Shown: positions 35,431 through 44,520, counted from the stretch's first letter. The stretch: DNA of 64,000 bases from Chryseobacterium senegalense (GCA_001403755.1 CYUH01000015.1:474589-538588), one strand, 5' to 3'. The notes: a model not told the origin generated them from the sequence alone. Numbers and translations: made by a program.

Positions 35431-36170
35431 TACCAGTCCTTTTCGTTGCTCTGTGGCATCGAATAGGAATTTTTGTTGAGAATCCGTTTTGCGGTTTCTC
35501 TTTCTTTGTTTTCTACACGGTTAAGGATAGAGTTTTCTAAATCTTTCGGTAGCTTACCTTCATTATCGTTATTGTTTTTGTTAGGGTCACTTCCTTCACC
35601 TTTGCCTTTATTCTGTTGGCCGCTTCCGGCTTGGTTTTGTGGAGTGTTGCCCTTGTCATTCCCTTGGTTTTCTTTCTCATTCTCGTCTTTTCCTCCACCT
35701 CCGGAATTGTTTTTTTGCTTTTGCTTTTCTTGTTTTTCCTTTTCTTTAAGCATTGCAATTTCATAATTCTTTCGAATCGATTCGTTATATGGATCTTGCT
35801 TTAAAGCTTTTTTATAAAATTCCGCAGCCTTCTCGGAATTATTGGTTTGCATGTGAGCGTTGCCTAAATTATACAGAGCCGCAGCTTTATCAGGAATTGT
35901 ATTAGCAAGTTTTTCCGCCTTTTCATATTCCGCTTTGGCTTCTTCGTACATTTTTCTTTTGTAAAGAGAATTTCCCAAATTGTAGTGTGCGGTGAAATCT
36001 TTCTCGTTCAGTTTTACAGCGTCCAAGTATTTGGAGGAGGAGGTTTCGTAATTTTTTTTATCAAAAGCTTTATTTCCTTCGTAAACCAAGGTATTATAAT
36101 TCTCCTGTGCCGAAAAAAAAGAAGAGATGAAAAAGAAGAAAGATGCCAAAAAAAGAAGATTCCAGTTCAT
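35430..36170 (-). CDS. batC: BatC-like TPR protein
   Basis: 246 residues from the ATG at 36168-36170 (MNWNLLFLASFFFF), which gives a clean signal peptide; an in-frame ATG 39 nt upstream is less likely. Three to four tetratricopeptide repeats occupy residues 25-140 (for example YNLGNAHMQTNNSEKAAEFYKKALKQ is one repeat). They are followed by a low-complexity linker rich in Lys, Asn, Gly and Glu, and a short conserved tail. Periplasmic TPR proteins of this kind sit between BatB and BatD in Bacteroidota. The protein probably scaffolds the complex. Confidence 0.85.
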   Translation of the reverse strand: MNWNLLFLASFFFFISSFFSAQENYNTLVYEGNKAFDKKNYETSSSKYLDAVKLNEKDFTAHYNLGNSLYKRKMYEEAKAEYEKAEKLANTIPDKAAALYNLGNAHMQTNNSEKAAEFYKKALKQDPYNESIRKNYEIAMLKEKEKQEKQKQKNNSGGGGKDENEKENQGNDKGNTPQNQAGSGQQNKGKGEGSDPNKNNNDNEGKLPKDLENSILNRVENKERETAKRILNKNSYSMPQSNEKDW

Positions 36171-36260
36171 TGTATGCAAAATTATTCCTTTAATTGTTAA
36201 TAACGCCATTGTAAATTGTTAAATTTCGGTTAAAAAACCTCCAATTCTGCTGACTGTTAG

Positions 36261-37268
36261 TTAAATATTAAATTCTTTTTTGGGATTAAGGAACAAAATG
36301 AACAAAAAGAAAAAGATTGAAACTCCGAGAAAATATTGATAATAATGAATTGCATTTTGAGATTTTACCACACTTTCGGAGGAGGAATTGCTTTTTCGCA
36401 ACGCATCGATGATTTGCGAGGTCGCATTTTCCAGATTATTACCGTCAACATACGTTCCGCCAGTTGCCGAAGCGATGTTTTTCAAAGCATTGGATTGTCT
36501 TTTAGAAATTACAGTTTGTCCGGATAAATCTGTTTTGTAACCCATTAATTGTCCAAAAACATATTCGGGGATTGGAGCGCCTTCTTCGGAACCAATCCCA
36601 ACCGAAATTACCCTAATTCCTTCTTTGTTTGCCAGTCGAATAGCTGCTTTTTCATTCCCTTCATTATCTTCGCCATCGCTTAGTAGCACTACTTTTCTAG
36701 AACCTTTAGCAACATTTTTAAATTTATCGGCAACGGTACTTATTCCGTTCAAAAAATCGGTACCTTGAATTTTTAATATATTAGTTTCTACACCTCCGAT
36801 ATAGGTTTCAGCAGCAGTGAAATCGGTGGTTAATGGCATGATGGAAGTAGATTCGCCTGCAAAAACCACAATTCCCACCTTGTCGTTGGTAAGTTTTCCA
36901 ATGGTATTGATGATAATGTTTTTAGCTTCGTCGAGGCGGTTGGGTTCGATATCTTGCGCATTCATCGAGTTGGAAACATCGAGCAGAAAAATCACATTGT
37001 TCATTTTCTGTTTGGACTTGATTTCTTCGGAGCCGCCCAATAAGTCCACGATGGAAAGAATTAGAAATAATGTTCCCAATAAATACAATACGGGTAAAAT
37101 CTTCGAAAATCCTTTTTCCTTTTCGAACAGATCTTCCTGGAATCTAGCTTCTGCAAATGCATTTTTCTTACGATTTTTCCACTTTAAATATTGAAACATG
37201 ATGATTCCAAGCAGTGGCAGAAGCAACAGCAAAAGTAAATACCAATAATTTCCTAAGTACCAATTCAT
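36261..37268 (-). CDS. batB: BatB-like von Willebrand factor A protein
   Basis: A 335-residue inner-membrane protein. Two N-terminal helices (about 8-28 and 57-77) are followed by a VWA domain with an intact metal-ion site DVSNS (residues 97-101), the Thr of PLTTDFTAAET and the Asp of LSDGEDNEGN. A C-terminal helix (about 308-328) anchors the end. The metal-dependent VWA domain should bind a protein partner in the periplasm or cytoplasm, regulated by MoxR-type ATPase. It lies 36 nt after the BatA-like gene; both have the same layout and probably arose by duplication. Confidence 0.88.
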   Translation of the reverse strand: MNWYLGNYWYLLLLLLLPLLGIIMFQYLKWKNRKKNAFAEARFQEDLFEKEKGFSKILPVLYLLGTLFLILSIVDLLGGSEEIKSKQKMNNVIFLLDVSNSMNAQDIEPNRLDEAKNIIINTIGKLTNDKVGIVVFAGESTSIMPLTTDFTAAETYIGGVETNILKIQGTDFLNGISTVADKFKNVAKGSRKVVLLSDGEDNEGNEKAAIRLANKEGIRVISVGIGSEEGAPIPEYVFGQLMGYKTDLSGQTVISKRQSNALKNIASATGGTYVDGNNLENATSQIIDALRKSNSSSESVVKSQNAIHYYQYFLGVSIFFFLFILFLNPKKEFNI

Positions 37269-37304
37269 TTCTTTATTGATGAGCGAAAATCTACGCTTTG
37301 ATTA

Positions 37305-38309
37305 TTAACTTAAAAATTTATAAAAAACCCAACGCAACAGTGCATCCAGGAGCAAAACTCCCAAAGCTATCCACAGAAAAATCCTGAAATATTCCTGATA
37401 ATTATAGAGCTTGGTAGTTTTTAATTCTGTTTTTTCGAGTTGATTAATTTCGTTGTAAACCTCCTCTAAACTTTGGTTGGAAGTTGCCCGAAAATATTTA
37501 CCGCCGGTGGTTTGCGCGATCTCCCGAAGAACAGGTTCGTCAATTTTCACTTCTGCTTCGGTGAAAACCAGTTCCCCGAAAATATCAGTAGCAGTAGGCA
37601 TCAGCGCGTATCCATTTGTTCCGATTCCTATTGTGTAAACTTTTATATCATTACTTTTTGCGAGTTGCGCACCCACTTGTGCAGGCATTGCGTTTTCAAT
37701 TGTGTTGACGCCATCAGTCATCAAAATAATGATTTTCGACTTCGCTTTACTGTTTTTGAGATGACTAACCGCCACCGATAGTCCTTCGCCGATTGCCGTG
37801 CCTGGCTGCAACTCTAAAGAATTGAGTCCGTTTAATTCATCCAGCAAAACCGCATGATCGGATGTTACGGGAACTTTAGTAAAAGCTTCACCAGAATAGG
37901 CAACAAGTCCGATTCTGTCTCCGGGTCTTTTGTCCACAAATCTTTTGGCAATCGCCTTCAGAGCGGTAAGCCGGTCCGGTTCCAGATCTTTTGCAAGCAT
38001 ACTTAGAGAAACATCCACCGAAAGCATAATATCAATCCCTTTATTATCATCCTGGTCTTGAGAAATCGTGAAAGTTCGGGGACGTGCAATCGCAATGATC
38101 AAAGCGGAAAGAATAAAATATTTCGAAATTTTAAGGAAGAACAAAACCAATAAAATAGTTTTGTTTTCCTCCATATTTTGAGTGGATGGAACACGGATTC
38201 CTGGTCTTTTTTCCTTGCGAATATCTAAAATTATTAGCGGAATCAACAGCAAAAACAGCAACAAAAACCACGGGCTGTAAAATTCGAAATTGAGAAATTC
38301 AAGTGTCAT
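37305..38309 (-). CDS. batA: BatA-like von Willebrand factor A protein
   Basis: A 334-residue inner-membrane protein with two N-terminal helices (about 12-30 and 52-76). The VWA domain has metal site DVSLS (99-103) and motif MTDGVNTIENAMP, and the protein ends in a C-terminal helix (about 308-328). The pattern GDRIGLVAYSGEAFTKVPVTSDH is close to BatA of Bacteroides and to other MoxR-associated VWA proteins. The start overlaps the stop of the preceding DUF4381-like gene by 4 bases, so translation is coupled. Function in stress or oxygen tolerance is inferred from the family. Confidence 0.9.
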   Translation of the reverse strand: MTLEFLNFEFYSPWFLLLFLLLIPLIILDIRKEKRPGIRVPSTQNMEENKTILLVLFFLKISKYFILSALIIAIARPRTFTISQDQDDNKGIDIMLSVDVSLSMLAKDLEPDRLTALKAIAKRFVDKRPGDRIGLVAYSGEAFTKVPVTSDHAVLLDELNGLNSLELQPGTAIGEGLSVAVSHLKNSKAKSKIIILMTDGVNTIENAMPAQVGAQLAKSNDIKVYTIGIGTNGYALMPTATDIFGELVFTEAEVKIDEPVLREIAQTTGGKYFRATSNQSLEEVYNEINQLEKTELKTTKLYNYQEYFRIFLWIALGVLLLDALLRWVFYKFLS

Positions 38310-39202
38310 ACTCCGGTTCTTAGTTGTTCTGCTTCCAAATCTTTCGATGATCTTTTTACGAAGTTCTTAATATCTTCATAATCCTTTTCCATCATGGTTT
38401 TGTCTGGGAATGTTTTGGCAAATTTCACCAAATCTCCGCGAAGAAAAATGTTTTCAACGATTTTTTCATTCTCCTGCGAAATTGTATTGTTCAGTTTCAT
38501 TACATCAATCAAATCGTCTGTTAATAACACATCTGCCGGAATTTGGTATTGCTTGGTGATGAATTTTCTGGATATATCAATCAATTCTACATAGAAAGAT
38601 CGGTAGTCGCCATTTTCAATGAATTTTTTCTTTTTTAAGTTTTCCAAGTCCTTTAAAGTTTGGTTGGTCGTCACCATTGGCGACGCTTTTCGGCGTTTTG
38701 CGTACTTTACCAATTGATAAATAATGAAAATTAAAGCAAGAAGAATTAATGCTCCTAAAATGTACCATTTGTAAAGCTGCCAATAATCTTCCACCTCGAG
38801 TTTTACCTCTTTGTTTTTCATAATATCATTAATCTGATCGCCTTTTTGGGCGGTATTGATTACGTCAATTTCATATGGAATGGTATGATAAACTTTCCCT
38901 CCGATTTTGAAATCCAACGCCGGAATGGTAAATTTTCCTTCTTCAAAAACCTGGAATTCAATGATTCTTTCGTACACATCAGGCTGTTTGCTGATGCTGT
39001 CTTTTATTTCTTCAAAATGAAAAGGTAGCAATTCATTTTGCGATGCTGCAGCCACATCTTTCCCCTGAAGATTGGAAATAGTAACGCGAAAAGTGCCCAC
39101 TTCTCCCAAAGCCAGCGTATTTTTGTCGATTTTGGAACCTAAAGTTTGCGAAAATGCATGAAAACTTAGGAAAGTGAATAGAATAAAAAATATTTTTTTC
39201 AA
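38306..39202 (-). CDS. Membrane protein of the bat operon (DUF4381-like)
   Basis: A 298-residue protein. A signal peptide (to about residue 18) is followed by a periplasmic beta-rich domain of about 130 residues similar in style to the first domain of BatD. A membrane helix (about 148-168) and a helical cytoplasmic domain of about 120 residues complete it. In MoxR-VWA operons a protein of this layout usually lies between the DUF58 gene and BatA. Activity is unknown. It overlaps batA by 4 bases and starts 34 nt after the DUF58 gene ends. Confidence 0.75.
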   Translation of the reverse strand: MKKIFFILFTFLSFHAFSQTLGSKIDKNTLALGEVGTFRVTISNLQGKDVAAASQNELLPFHFEEIKDSISKQPDVYERIIEFQVFEEGKFTIPALDFKIGGKVYHTIPYEIDVINTAQKGDQINDIMKNKEVKLEVEDYWQLYKWYILGALILLALIFIIYQLVKYAKRRKASPMVTTNQTLKDLENLKKKKFIENGDYRSFYVELIDISRKFITKQYQIPADVLLTDDLIDVMKLNNTISQENEKIVENIFLRGDLVKFAKTFPDKTMMEKDYEDIKNFVKRSSKDLEAEQLRTGV

Positions 39203-39236
39203 AATGATTTTCTTTTTTTTAAAGCCAAAAAAGGCA

Positions 39237-40100
39237 TTATCTTTTTCTGAAATATTGATAAAGGAATTTAGAATAATCGTCGCCGCTATTGATGTTCATG
39301 AAAGTTGCCGACGAGTTTTCGAAATCTTCTTCTAAACTTTTTATCCTTAATTTTTGTTTTTCGGCAAACTCGTAGCGCCATCGTGCGTTGGAAGTGTTTG
39401 CCCAAACTTGTTTCCCGGTTTCGGAATCTACAAAAAGGGTGTGACCTACATCGGGAATCTCGTTATCTTTTTCATCGAAAATCCGTATTCCTAAAACTTG
39501 GTGTTTTTGGGATGCCACCCGTAGAATTTTCTGTTCAAAGTCGTCTTGAAAATCAGAAAACATAAAAACCATTGATTTTTTCTTGAAAATTCCCATCATA
39601 TATTCCAAAGCGACATCAATTTTCGAAGGTGCAGCGACATAATCAGCGGTCAAAATATTGCTGATAATAGCCAAAATATGCTTTCTACCTTTTTGTGGCG
39701 GAATTACTTTGTACACTTTATCCGCAAATAAAATAAGTCCAACCTTATCATTGTTTCCCGCTGCGGAAAATCCTAAACTTGCTGCGATTTCTGCTACAAA
39801 TTCACGTTTCAACTGCGTTTTTGTTCCATAATCCATCGAAGCGGAAATATCTACCAAAAGCATCATCGTCAATTCCCGTTCTTCTTCCATCACTTTCACA
39901 AATGGTTCGCGGAATCGAGCAGTTTTATTCCAATCGATTCTCCGAATTTCGTCGCCAAACTGATAAGGGCGAACTTCGGAAAATGTCATCCCTTGCCCTT
40001 TGAATGCGCTGTGATATTGACCCATCAAAGTTGCTTCCGACTTTTTTTTGGTTCGGATTTCTATCTGCTTTACTTTTTTTATGATGTCTTTAATCTGCAT
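39237..40100 (-). CDS. DUF58 family protein of the MoxR/Bat operon
   Basis: A 287-residue soluble protein. The DUF58 core is obvious: GMTFSEVRPYQFGDEIRRIDW followed by TARFREPFVKVMEEERE, then a VWA-like fold with LLVDISASMDYG, a DxSxS metal site. DUF58 proteins accompany MoxR AAA ATPases and are probably their clients or co-chaperones. No membrane segments are present, unlike longer DUF58 proteins. The gene is separated from moxR by a small acetyltransferase gene; the gap upstream is 40 nt. Confidence 0.9.
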   Translation of the reverse strand: MQIKDIIKKVKQIEIRTKKKSEATLMGQYHSAFKGQGMTFSEVRPYQFGDEIRRIDWNKTARFREPFVKVMEEERELTMMLLVDISASMDYGTKTQLKREFVAEIAASLGFSAAGNNDKVGLILFADKVYKVIPPQKGRKHILAIISNILTADYVAAPSKIDVALEYMMGIFKKKSMVFMFSDFQDDFEQKILRVASQKHQVLGIRIFDEKDNEIPDVGHTLFVDSETGKQVWANTSNARWRYEFAEKQKLRIKSLEEDFENSSATFMNINSGDDYSKFLYQYFRKR

Positions 40101-40140
40101 CGTATTTGCAACGTTTTTTTGGATAAAATTTTAAGATTTC

Positions 40141-40581
40141 CTAAAATTCCACACTTACATTAATCCATTCATCGTCGAATTTCGTGGGATATTTTTTATA
40201 AAATTCGATAGCCTTTTCGTTCCAATTTAAAACTTGAAAAACCATCCCTTTATATCCATTGTTTTTTCCGTGTTCTAGAGTGGCATCAAACAATTGTTTT
40301 CCAATGTTTTTTCCGCGCATTCTTTCGGTGACCACAAGATCTTCCAAATAAAGTCTTCTGCCTTTCCAAGTGGAATATCGGTCATAATAAAGTGACATTC
40401 CTACAATTCCACCGTCGATTTCCGCTACGAACGCTCCCCAAACCGGATTGTCTCCGAAACCATCTTCTATAAATTGATCTAAAGTTAAAGTAACCTCGTC
40501 TCCTGCTTTTTCGAATATTGCAAGCTCGTGGATGAGGTCCATCATCGCTTTACAATCTTTTTTCTCCGCTTTTCTTATCAT
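40141..40581 (-). CDS. GNAT-family N-acetyltransferase
   Basis: A 146-residue enzyme with the acetyl-CoA-binding motif RGKNIGKQLFDA (motif A), the preceding strand LYLEDLVVTERMRG, and the C-terminal NWNEKAIEFYKKY motif B. It resembles diamine/spermidine acetyltransferase-type GNATs (the AIFEKAGDEVTLT and YFYDRYST-like segments), though the substrate cannot be assigned. It is inserted between moxR (7 nt upstream) and the DUF58 gene, and so is transcribed with the Bat operon, an arrangement I would not expect from the family function. Confidence 0.88.
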   Translation of the reverse strand: MIRKAEKKDCKAMMDLIHELAIFEKAGDEVTLTLDQFIEDGFGDNPVWGAFVAEIDGGIVGMSLYYDRYSTWKGRRLYLEDLVVTERMRGKNIGKQLFDATLEHGKNNGYKGMVFQVLNWNEKAIEFYKKYPTKFDDEWINVSVEF

Positions 40582-40588
40582 GTTTTTT

Positions 40589-41593
40589 TTAAGGCGCTTG
40601 GATTTTCGATAAAATTTTTTCTACGATTTCGTCTGCAGTAATTTCTTCCGCTTCTGCTTCGAAGCTGAGGCCAATCCTGTGACGAAGGACATCTTTTGCT
40701 ATATCCTTCACATCTTCCGGAATCACGAATGCGCGATTTTTCAAAAAGGCCATTGTTCTTCCCGCGATTGCCAGGTTGATCGACGCTCTTGGTGATGCAC
40801 CGAAACTGATGTAATTTTTCAGTTCTGATAAGCCATATTTTTCAGGAAAACGAGTGGCAAATACCATATCTAGGATGTATTTTTCAATCTTTTCATCAAG
40901 ATAAATTTGGTTGATCAGTTTTTTGGCTTCAACGATATTGTGTAAAGAAATCACCGGTTTAATCTCGGGTTGATGCGCTGTAGCAATCATTTTCATGATT
41001 TTTCTTTCATCCTCGAAATCAGGATATGTGATGGTACATTTCAGCATAAATCGGTCACTTTGCGCTTCTGGCAATAGGTAGGTTCCTTCTTGATCAATTG
41101 GGTTTTGTGTAGCAAGAACCAGAAATGGTTTTGGTAATTCCATGGTTTCATCGCCGATGGTGACTTGTTTTTCCTGCATCGCTTCTAGTAAAGCCGATTG
41201 TACTTTCGATGGAGCACGATTAATCTCATCCGCCAAAACAAAATTCGCAAAAATAGGTCCTCGTTTTATGGTGAAATCATTGTCTTTAATGTTGTACATC
41301 ATCGTTCCTACGACATCAGCAGGAAGTAAATCTGGCGTAAACTGTATTCTGGAAAAATCACCTTGAACCGCGTCCGCCAAGGTTTTGATTGCCAAAGTTT
41401 TCGCCAATCCCGGAACACCTTCCAAAAGAATATGGCCATTTCCAAGAAGACCGATCAATAAACGATCTACCATATATTCTTGACCAATAATTGCTTTGTT
41501 GATTTCTTGTTTTAAAAGAGAAAAAAAGTAATTCTGTTCTCTAACTTTTTCTGTGAGTTGTCTGATATCTTCTGCCTGATATTGTTCTGACAT
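40589..41593 (-). CDS. MoxR-family AAA ATPase
   Basis: A 334-residue AAA+ ATPase. Walker A is GVPGLAKT (59-66), Walker B VLADEINRAPSKVQSALLEAM, with sensor 1 ATQNPIDQEGTY and the C-terminal lid with GASPRASINL. MoxR proteins act as chaperone-like ATPases for neighbouring VWA proteins, inserting metals or remodelling complexes. It leads a same-strand run of at least eight genes, reaching the BatD-like gene and probably MarC. Upstream it faces a dinB-like gene across 188 bp that include a small palindrome. Confidence 0.93.
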   Translation of the reverse strand: MSEQYQAEDIRQLTEKVREQNYFFSLLKQEINKAIIGQEYMVDRLLIGLLGNGHILLEGVPGLAKTLAIKTLADAVQGDFSRIQFTPDLLPADVVGTMMYNIKDNDFTIKRGPIFANFVLADEINRAPSKVQSALLEAMQEKQVTIGDETMELPKPFLVLATQNPIDQEGTYLLPEAQSDRFMLKCTITYPDFEDERKIMKMIATAHQPEIKPVISLHNIVEAKKLINQIYLDEKIEKYILDMVFATRFPEKYGLSELKNYISFGASPRASINLAIAGRTMAFLKNRAFVIPEDVKDIAKDVLRHRIGLSFEAEAEEITADEIVEKILSKIQAP

Positions 41594-41649
41594 AGCTTTT
41601 GTAAAATTTAAAGTGTAAATTTCTAATAAATACGGGGATCAATCAACAC

Positions 41650-41663
41650 AATTGGTGCCAATT
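41650..41663. promoter_or_regulatory. Short palindrome in the moxR/dinB divergent region
   Basis: A perfect 14-bp palindrome, AATTGG-TG-CCAATT, 57 nt before moxR and 67 nt before the -33 box of the dinB-like gene. It could be an operator; nothing else supports this. Confidence 0.2.
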
Positions 41664-41729
41664 TTGAGTTAAAGTTTTGTTAAAACCATGGTTAGAAGGC
41701 AAAATCAGTTGCAGCTTTCGTGCTGTAGT

Positions 41730-41761
41730 TTTGTCTTGTTCAGTTTATTAACCTATTTTTG
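41730..41761 (+). promoter_or_regulatory. Promoter of the dinB-like gene
   Basis: TTTG (41730-41733), 20 nt, TATTTTTG (41754-41761). ATG 21 nt further. Confidence 0.65.
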
Positions 41762-41781
41762 AAGATTAAAATTAAGCATCA

Positions 41782-42252
41782 ATGAATTACCATTTTCAGG
41801 CACACCGCCAGGTTCGCAGAAATCTGCTGGAAATTCTGCAAAATACTTCGCATCAGGACCTCATGTTGATTCCCGATGGTTTTAATAATAATATTTACTG
41901 GAATATCGCGCATGTGGTTGCTACCCAGCAGCTTTTGTGTTATTATCTCAGCGGAAATCCTTTCCGAATTGATAAATATTGGATTGAAACTTACAAAAAA
42001 GGAACACTTCCGAACCTCAATGTTGAGCAGTCTGAAGTTGATGATTTAGCTTTTCTGCTCACCGAAACTTCGAAAATATTAATGAAAGATTACGACGCGG
42101 ATTTTTTCTCGGATTACACGCCTTATACCACAAGTTTTGGTTTGGATTTGAAGAACATTCAAGATGCGATTATCTTCAACAATATGCACGAAAGTTTGCA
42201 TTACGGTTATGTGATGGCACAAAAAAGAGCCATCATCGGAGAGAAGTTCTAA
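41782..42252 (+). CDS. DinB-family protein
   Basis: A 156-residue helical protein. The first helices contain NIAHVVATQQLLCYYLSG and a later one HESLHYGYVMAQKR. These histidines sit where DinB/YfiT four-helix proteins bind a metal, with the first helix starting near LLEILQNTS. Members include thiol-dependent transferases (mycothiol or bacillithiol types); the activity here is unknown. It has its own consensus promoter and is divergent from moxR. rlmB follows after 66 nt. Confidence 0.82.
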   Translation: MNYHFQAHRQVRRNLLEILQNTSHQDLMLIPDGFNNNIYWNIAHVVATQQLLCYYLSGNPFRIDKYWIETYKKGTLPNLNVEQSEVDDLAFLLTETSKILMKDYDADFFSDYTPYTTSFGLDLKNIQDAIIFNNMHESLHYGYVMAQKRAIIGEKF

Positions 42253-42318
42253 AAAAAAATATGATTAACAATTGAATAACCGATTTTAAGATGGGTTATT
42301 TCTCATTCAACAAATACA

Positions 42319-43062
42319 ATGAAAGACGACTTTATATTTGGTTTGCGCCCGGTGATTGAAGCCATCGAGGCCGGGAAAACCGTCGATAAAATATTTTTGC
42401 AAAATGCACTGCAAGGAGAAATTTATTTTGAACTGAAAAACCTGCTTTCCAAACACAATATCCGACCGAATTATGTGCCGGTAGAAAAACTCAATCGCTT
42501 TACCAGAAAAAATCACCAAGGAGTGGTGGCATTTATTTCGGATGTTCCGTTCGAAAAAATTGAAGATGTTTTGCCGCAACTTTTCGAAGAAGGAAAAACT
42601 CCTTTTCTATTGATGTTGGATCGCTTAACGGATGTTAGAAATTTCGGTGCGATTTGCCGAACTGCTGAATGTGTTGGGATTCACGCGATTATTTTACCAG
42701 AGAAAGGAGCAGCGCCAATCAATTCTGATGCGATTAAAACTTCAGCGGGAGCTATTTATAACCTGAGAATTTGTAAAGAAAAAAATCTCGCTCACACAGT
42801 AGATTTCTTGCAACAATCAGGAGTTCAGGTTTTTGCTGCAACAGAAAAAGCAAATCGATTGATTTATGATGTGGATTTTTCACAACCGTGCACGATCGTG
42901 ATGGGAAATGAAGAAACCGGAATTTCAAAAGAAGTACTGCATCATTCTGATGAAAAAATAAAACTTCCGATAGAGGGTAAAACGCAGTCTTTAAACGTAT
43001 CCGTGGCTTGTGGAGCGATTCTTTACGAAGCGGTTCGTCAGAAAATCACGAGCGCAGTTTAG
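42319..43062 (+). CDS. rlmB: 23S rRNA (guanosine-2'-O)-methyltransferase
   Basis: A 247-residue SpoU-family enzyme expected to methylate G2251 of 23S rRNA. The N-terminal SpoU substrate-binding domain starts FIFGLRPVIEAIEAG. The trefoil-knot methyltransferase domain shows the three motifs: LDRLTDVRNFGAICRTAE, VMGNEETGIS and LPIEGKTQSLNVSVACGAILYE. RlmB and the related TrmH-type TsnR are hard to separate, but the complete N-terminal domain and length (E. coli 243) favour RlmB. Confidence 0.92.
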   Translation: MKDDFIFGLRPVIEAIEAGKTVDKIFLQNALQGEIYFELKNLLSKHNIRPNYVPVEKLNRFTRKNHQGVVAFISDVPFEKIEDVLPQLFEEGKTPFLLMLDRLTDVRNFGAICRTAECVGIHAIILPEKGAAPINSDAIKTSAGAIYNLRICKEKNLAHTVDFLQQSGVQVFAATEKANRLIYDVDFSQPCTIVMGNEETGISKEVLHHSDEKIKLPIEGKTQSLNVSVACGAILYEAVRQKITSAV

Positions 43063-43134
43063 TTTTTTGTCGTTGTCGATGAGCATCAGTTTCAAATTAA
43101 AAAGATTTTTTACCTTTATTTAAAAAATTGAACG

Positions 43135-43584
43135 ATGCGGAAGAGTACGGCCCTAAAAAGTGATGTTCGGAATCACGTGAAAGAAATCATTCTCAATAAA
43201 ATAGAAAAACTCGAAAAATTTATCGAGTTTACTTTGGACGCGAGCAGAGACATCAAAAAAACACCAAAATACGATAGCATTCGAGAGGAGATGCAAGAGG
43301 AAATTTACCAAATGCAGCGGCAGCTTGCGGCGCTGAGAGATTTGCAAAAAAATATGATGCGAGTTCTAAACCAGCCTACAGAAATAATTCAGCTTGGATC
43401 AATGGTTTTTACCAACAAGGCGAGGTTTTACATCTCTGTATCTTTGGGTGAATTTTTCTTTGAAGGAGATCGTTTTTATGCGATTTCCGAAGAAAGTCCG
43501 ATGGCTAAAATTATGTTTGGTAAGAAACCCGGCGACTCGTTTGTCCTTAATAACATTTCGCAAACGATAGAAAGTGTAATGTAA
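43135..43584 (+). CDS. GreA/GreB-like protein of unknown role
   Basis: A 149-residue protein. The first 80 residues are charged and helical, probably a coiled coil (about 20-75), without the usual acidic tip motif of GreA that I can recognise. The last 65 residues, from IQLGSMVFTNKARFYISVS to PGDSFVLNN, look like the FKBP-like C-terminal domain of Gre factors, where GxxV and the closing L/F-x-x-G are typical. It may bind the RNA polymerase secondary channel and modulate transcription, or be a Gre-fold cousin with another role. It stands alone between rlmB (72 nt away) and the nitroreductase gene. Confidence 0.6.
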   Translation: MRKSTALKSDVRNHVKEIILNKIEKLEKFIEFTLDASRDIKKTPKYDSIREEMQEEIYQMQRQLAALRDLQKNMMRVLNQPTEIIQLGSMVFTNKARFYISVSLGEFFFEGDRFYAISEESPMAKIMFGKKPGDSFVLNNISQTIESVM

Positions 43585-43636
43585 TATTAAAAAAAAAATA
43601 AAAGAGCTCTTTTCGAGGGAAAAGCATTCAAATAAA

Positions 43637-44146
43637 ATGGAAAAATCAGCAGTATTAAAAGAAATTATCGAAAGTAGAAGGAGTATTTTTCCTAAAGATT
43701 ATACCGCGGAAGATATAGAACCGGAAGTTCTGGAAGAAATATTGAATTCCGCCAAATATGCACCCAACCACAAGCGTACAAAACCGTGGAGATTAAAGGT
43801 TTTTAAAGGAGAGGAGAAAAACAATTTAGGTCAACATCTTGCAGATATTTTTAAAAATACCACCGCGCCGGAACTTTTCCTGGAGAAAAAATACCTTAGT
43901 TTCATTGAAAAATTAGAGCAAGCAAATGTAGTTGTTAGTATTTCAGTAAATTTCAGTGGTTTGCTTCCGGAATGGGAAGAGATTGCTGCAACGGCAATGG
44001 CGGTTCAGAACATGTATCTTACTTCCACTGTTCATAACGTAGGTTGCTACTGGAGTTCGCCAGGAATGATTAAACATCTTGATGGATTTCTGGGACTGGA
44101 GGAAAACCAGAAATGTTACGGATTATTTTATTTGGGGAAAATCTAA
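43637..44146 (+). CDS. Nitroreductase-family protein (FMN-binding)
   Basis: A 169-residue protein of the NfsA/FRP fold. The start IIESRRSIFPKDY with Arg-Arg-Ser is the FMN-phosphate site. APNHKRTKPWRLKVF is the second part of that site, and GCYWSSPGMI comes late in the sequence. The protein is short compared with about 217 for NfsB but normal for the small YdjA-like branch. A role as an NAD(P)H-dependent reductase of a quinone or nitro compound is inferred. No close operon partner; 52 nt from the Gre-like gene and 71 nt to the TM2 gene. Confidence 0.88.
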   Translation: MEKSAVLKEIIESRRSIFPKDYTAEDIEPEVLEEILNSAKYAPNHKRTKPWRLKVFKGEEKNNLGQHLADIFKNTTAPELFLEKKYLSFIEKLEQANVVVSISVNFSGLLPEWEEIAATAMAVQNMYLTSTVHNVGCYWSSPGMIKHLDGFLGLEENQKCYGLFYLGKI

Positions 44147-44217
44147 AGGAACTGTAACTTTTTTCTAAAGATTGAGACTGATTATGAAACATTTAATCAA
44201 GAAAAATCAAAGAAATA

Positions 44218-44514
44218 ATGGAAACATACGGTTACAACAATCCGGGATCTCAGCAGAATCAAAATTTCAATAACGGAAATTATCGTTCGGAGAAAAAACT
44301 CGCAGCAGGACTTTTGGGAATTTTATTGGGAACTTTTGGAGCTAATAAATTCTTCATGGGCTACATCAACGAAGGAATTGTTCAAATTGTTTTAAATATC
44401 ATAACCTGCGGAGTTGCAACGGTTATTCCTTTTATTGAAGGGATTATTTACCTCACGATGAGCGACGAGCAATTTGATAGGACGTATGTTCAGAATAAAA
44501 AAGCCTGGTTTTAA
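44218..44514 (+). CDS. TM2-domain membrane protein
   Basis: A 98-residue protein. An Asn/Gln-rich N-terminus (about 28 residues) is followed by the TM2 domain: two hydrophobic helices joined by a short loop with the DRF-like residues in the first turn (LLGILLGTFGANKFFMGY, then VQIVLNIITCGVATVIPFIEGI). The domain is widespread and its role is not known. A strong terminator follows at once, shared with hemB. Confidence 0.88.
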   Translation: METYGYNNPGSQQNQNFNNGNYRSEKKLAAGLLGILLGTFGANKFFMGYINEGIVQIVLNIITCGVATVIPFIEGIIYLTMSDEQFDRTYVQNKKAWF

Positions 44515-44520
44515 ACACAA

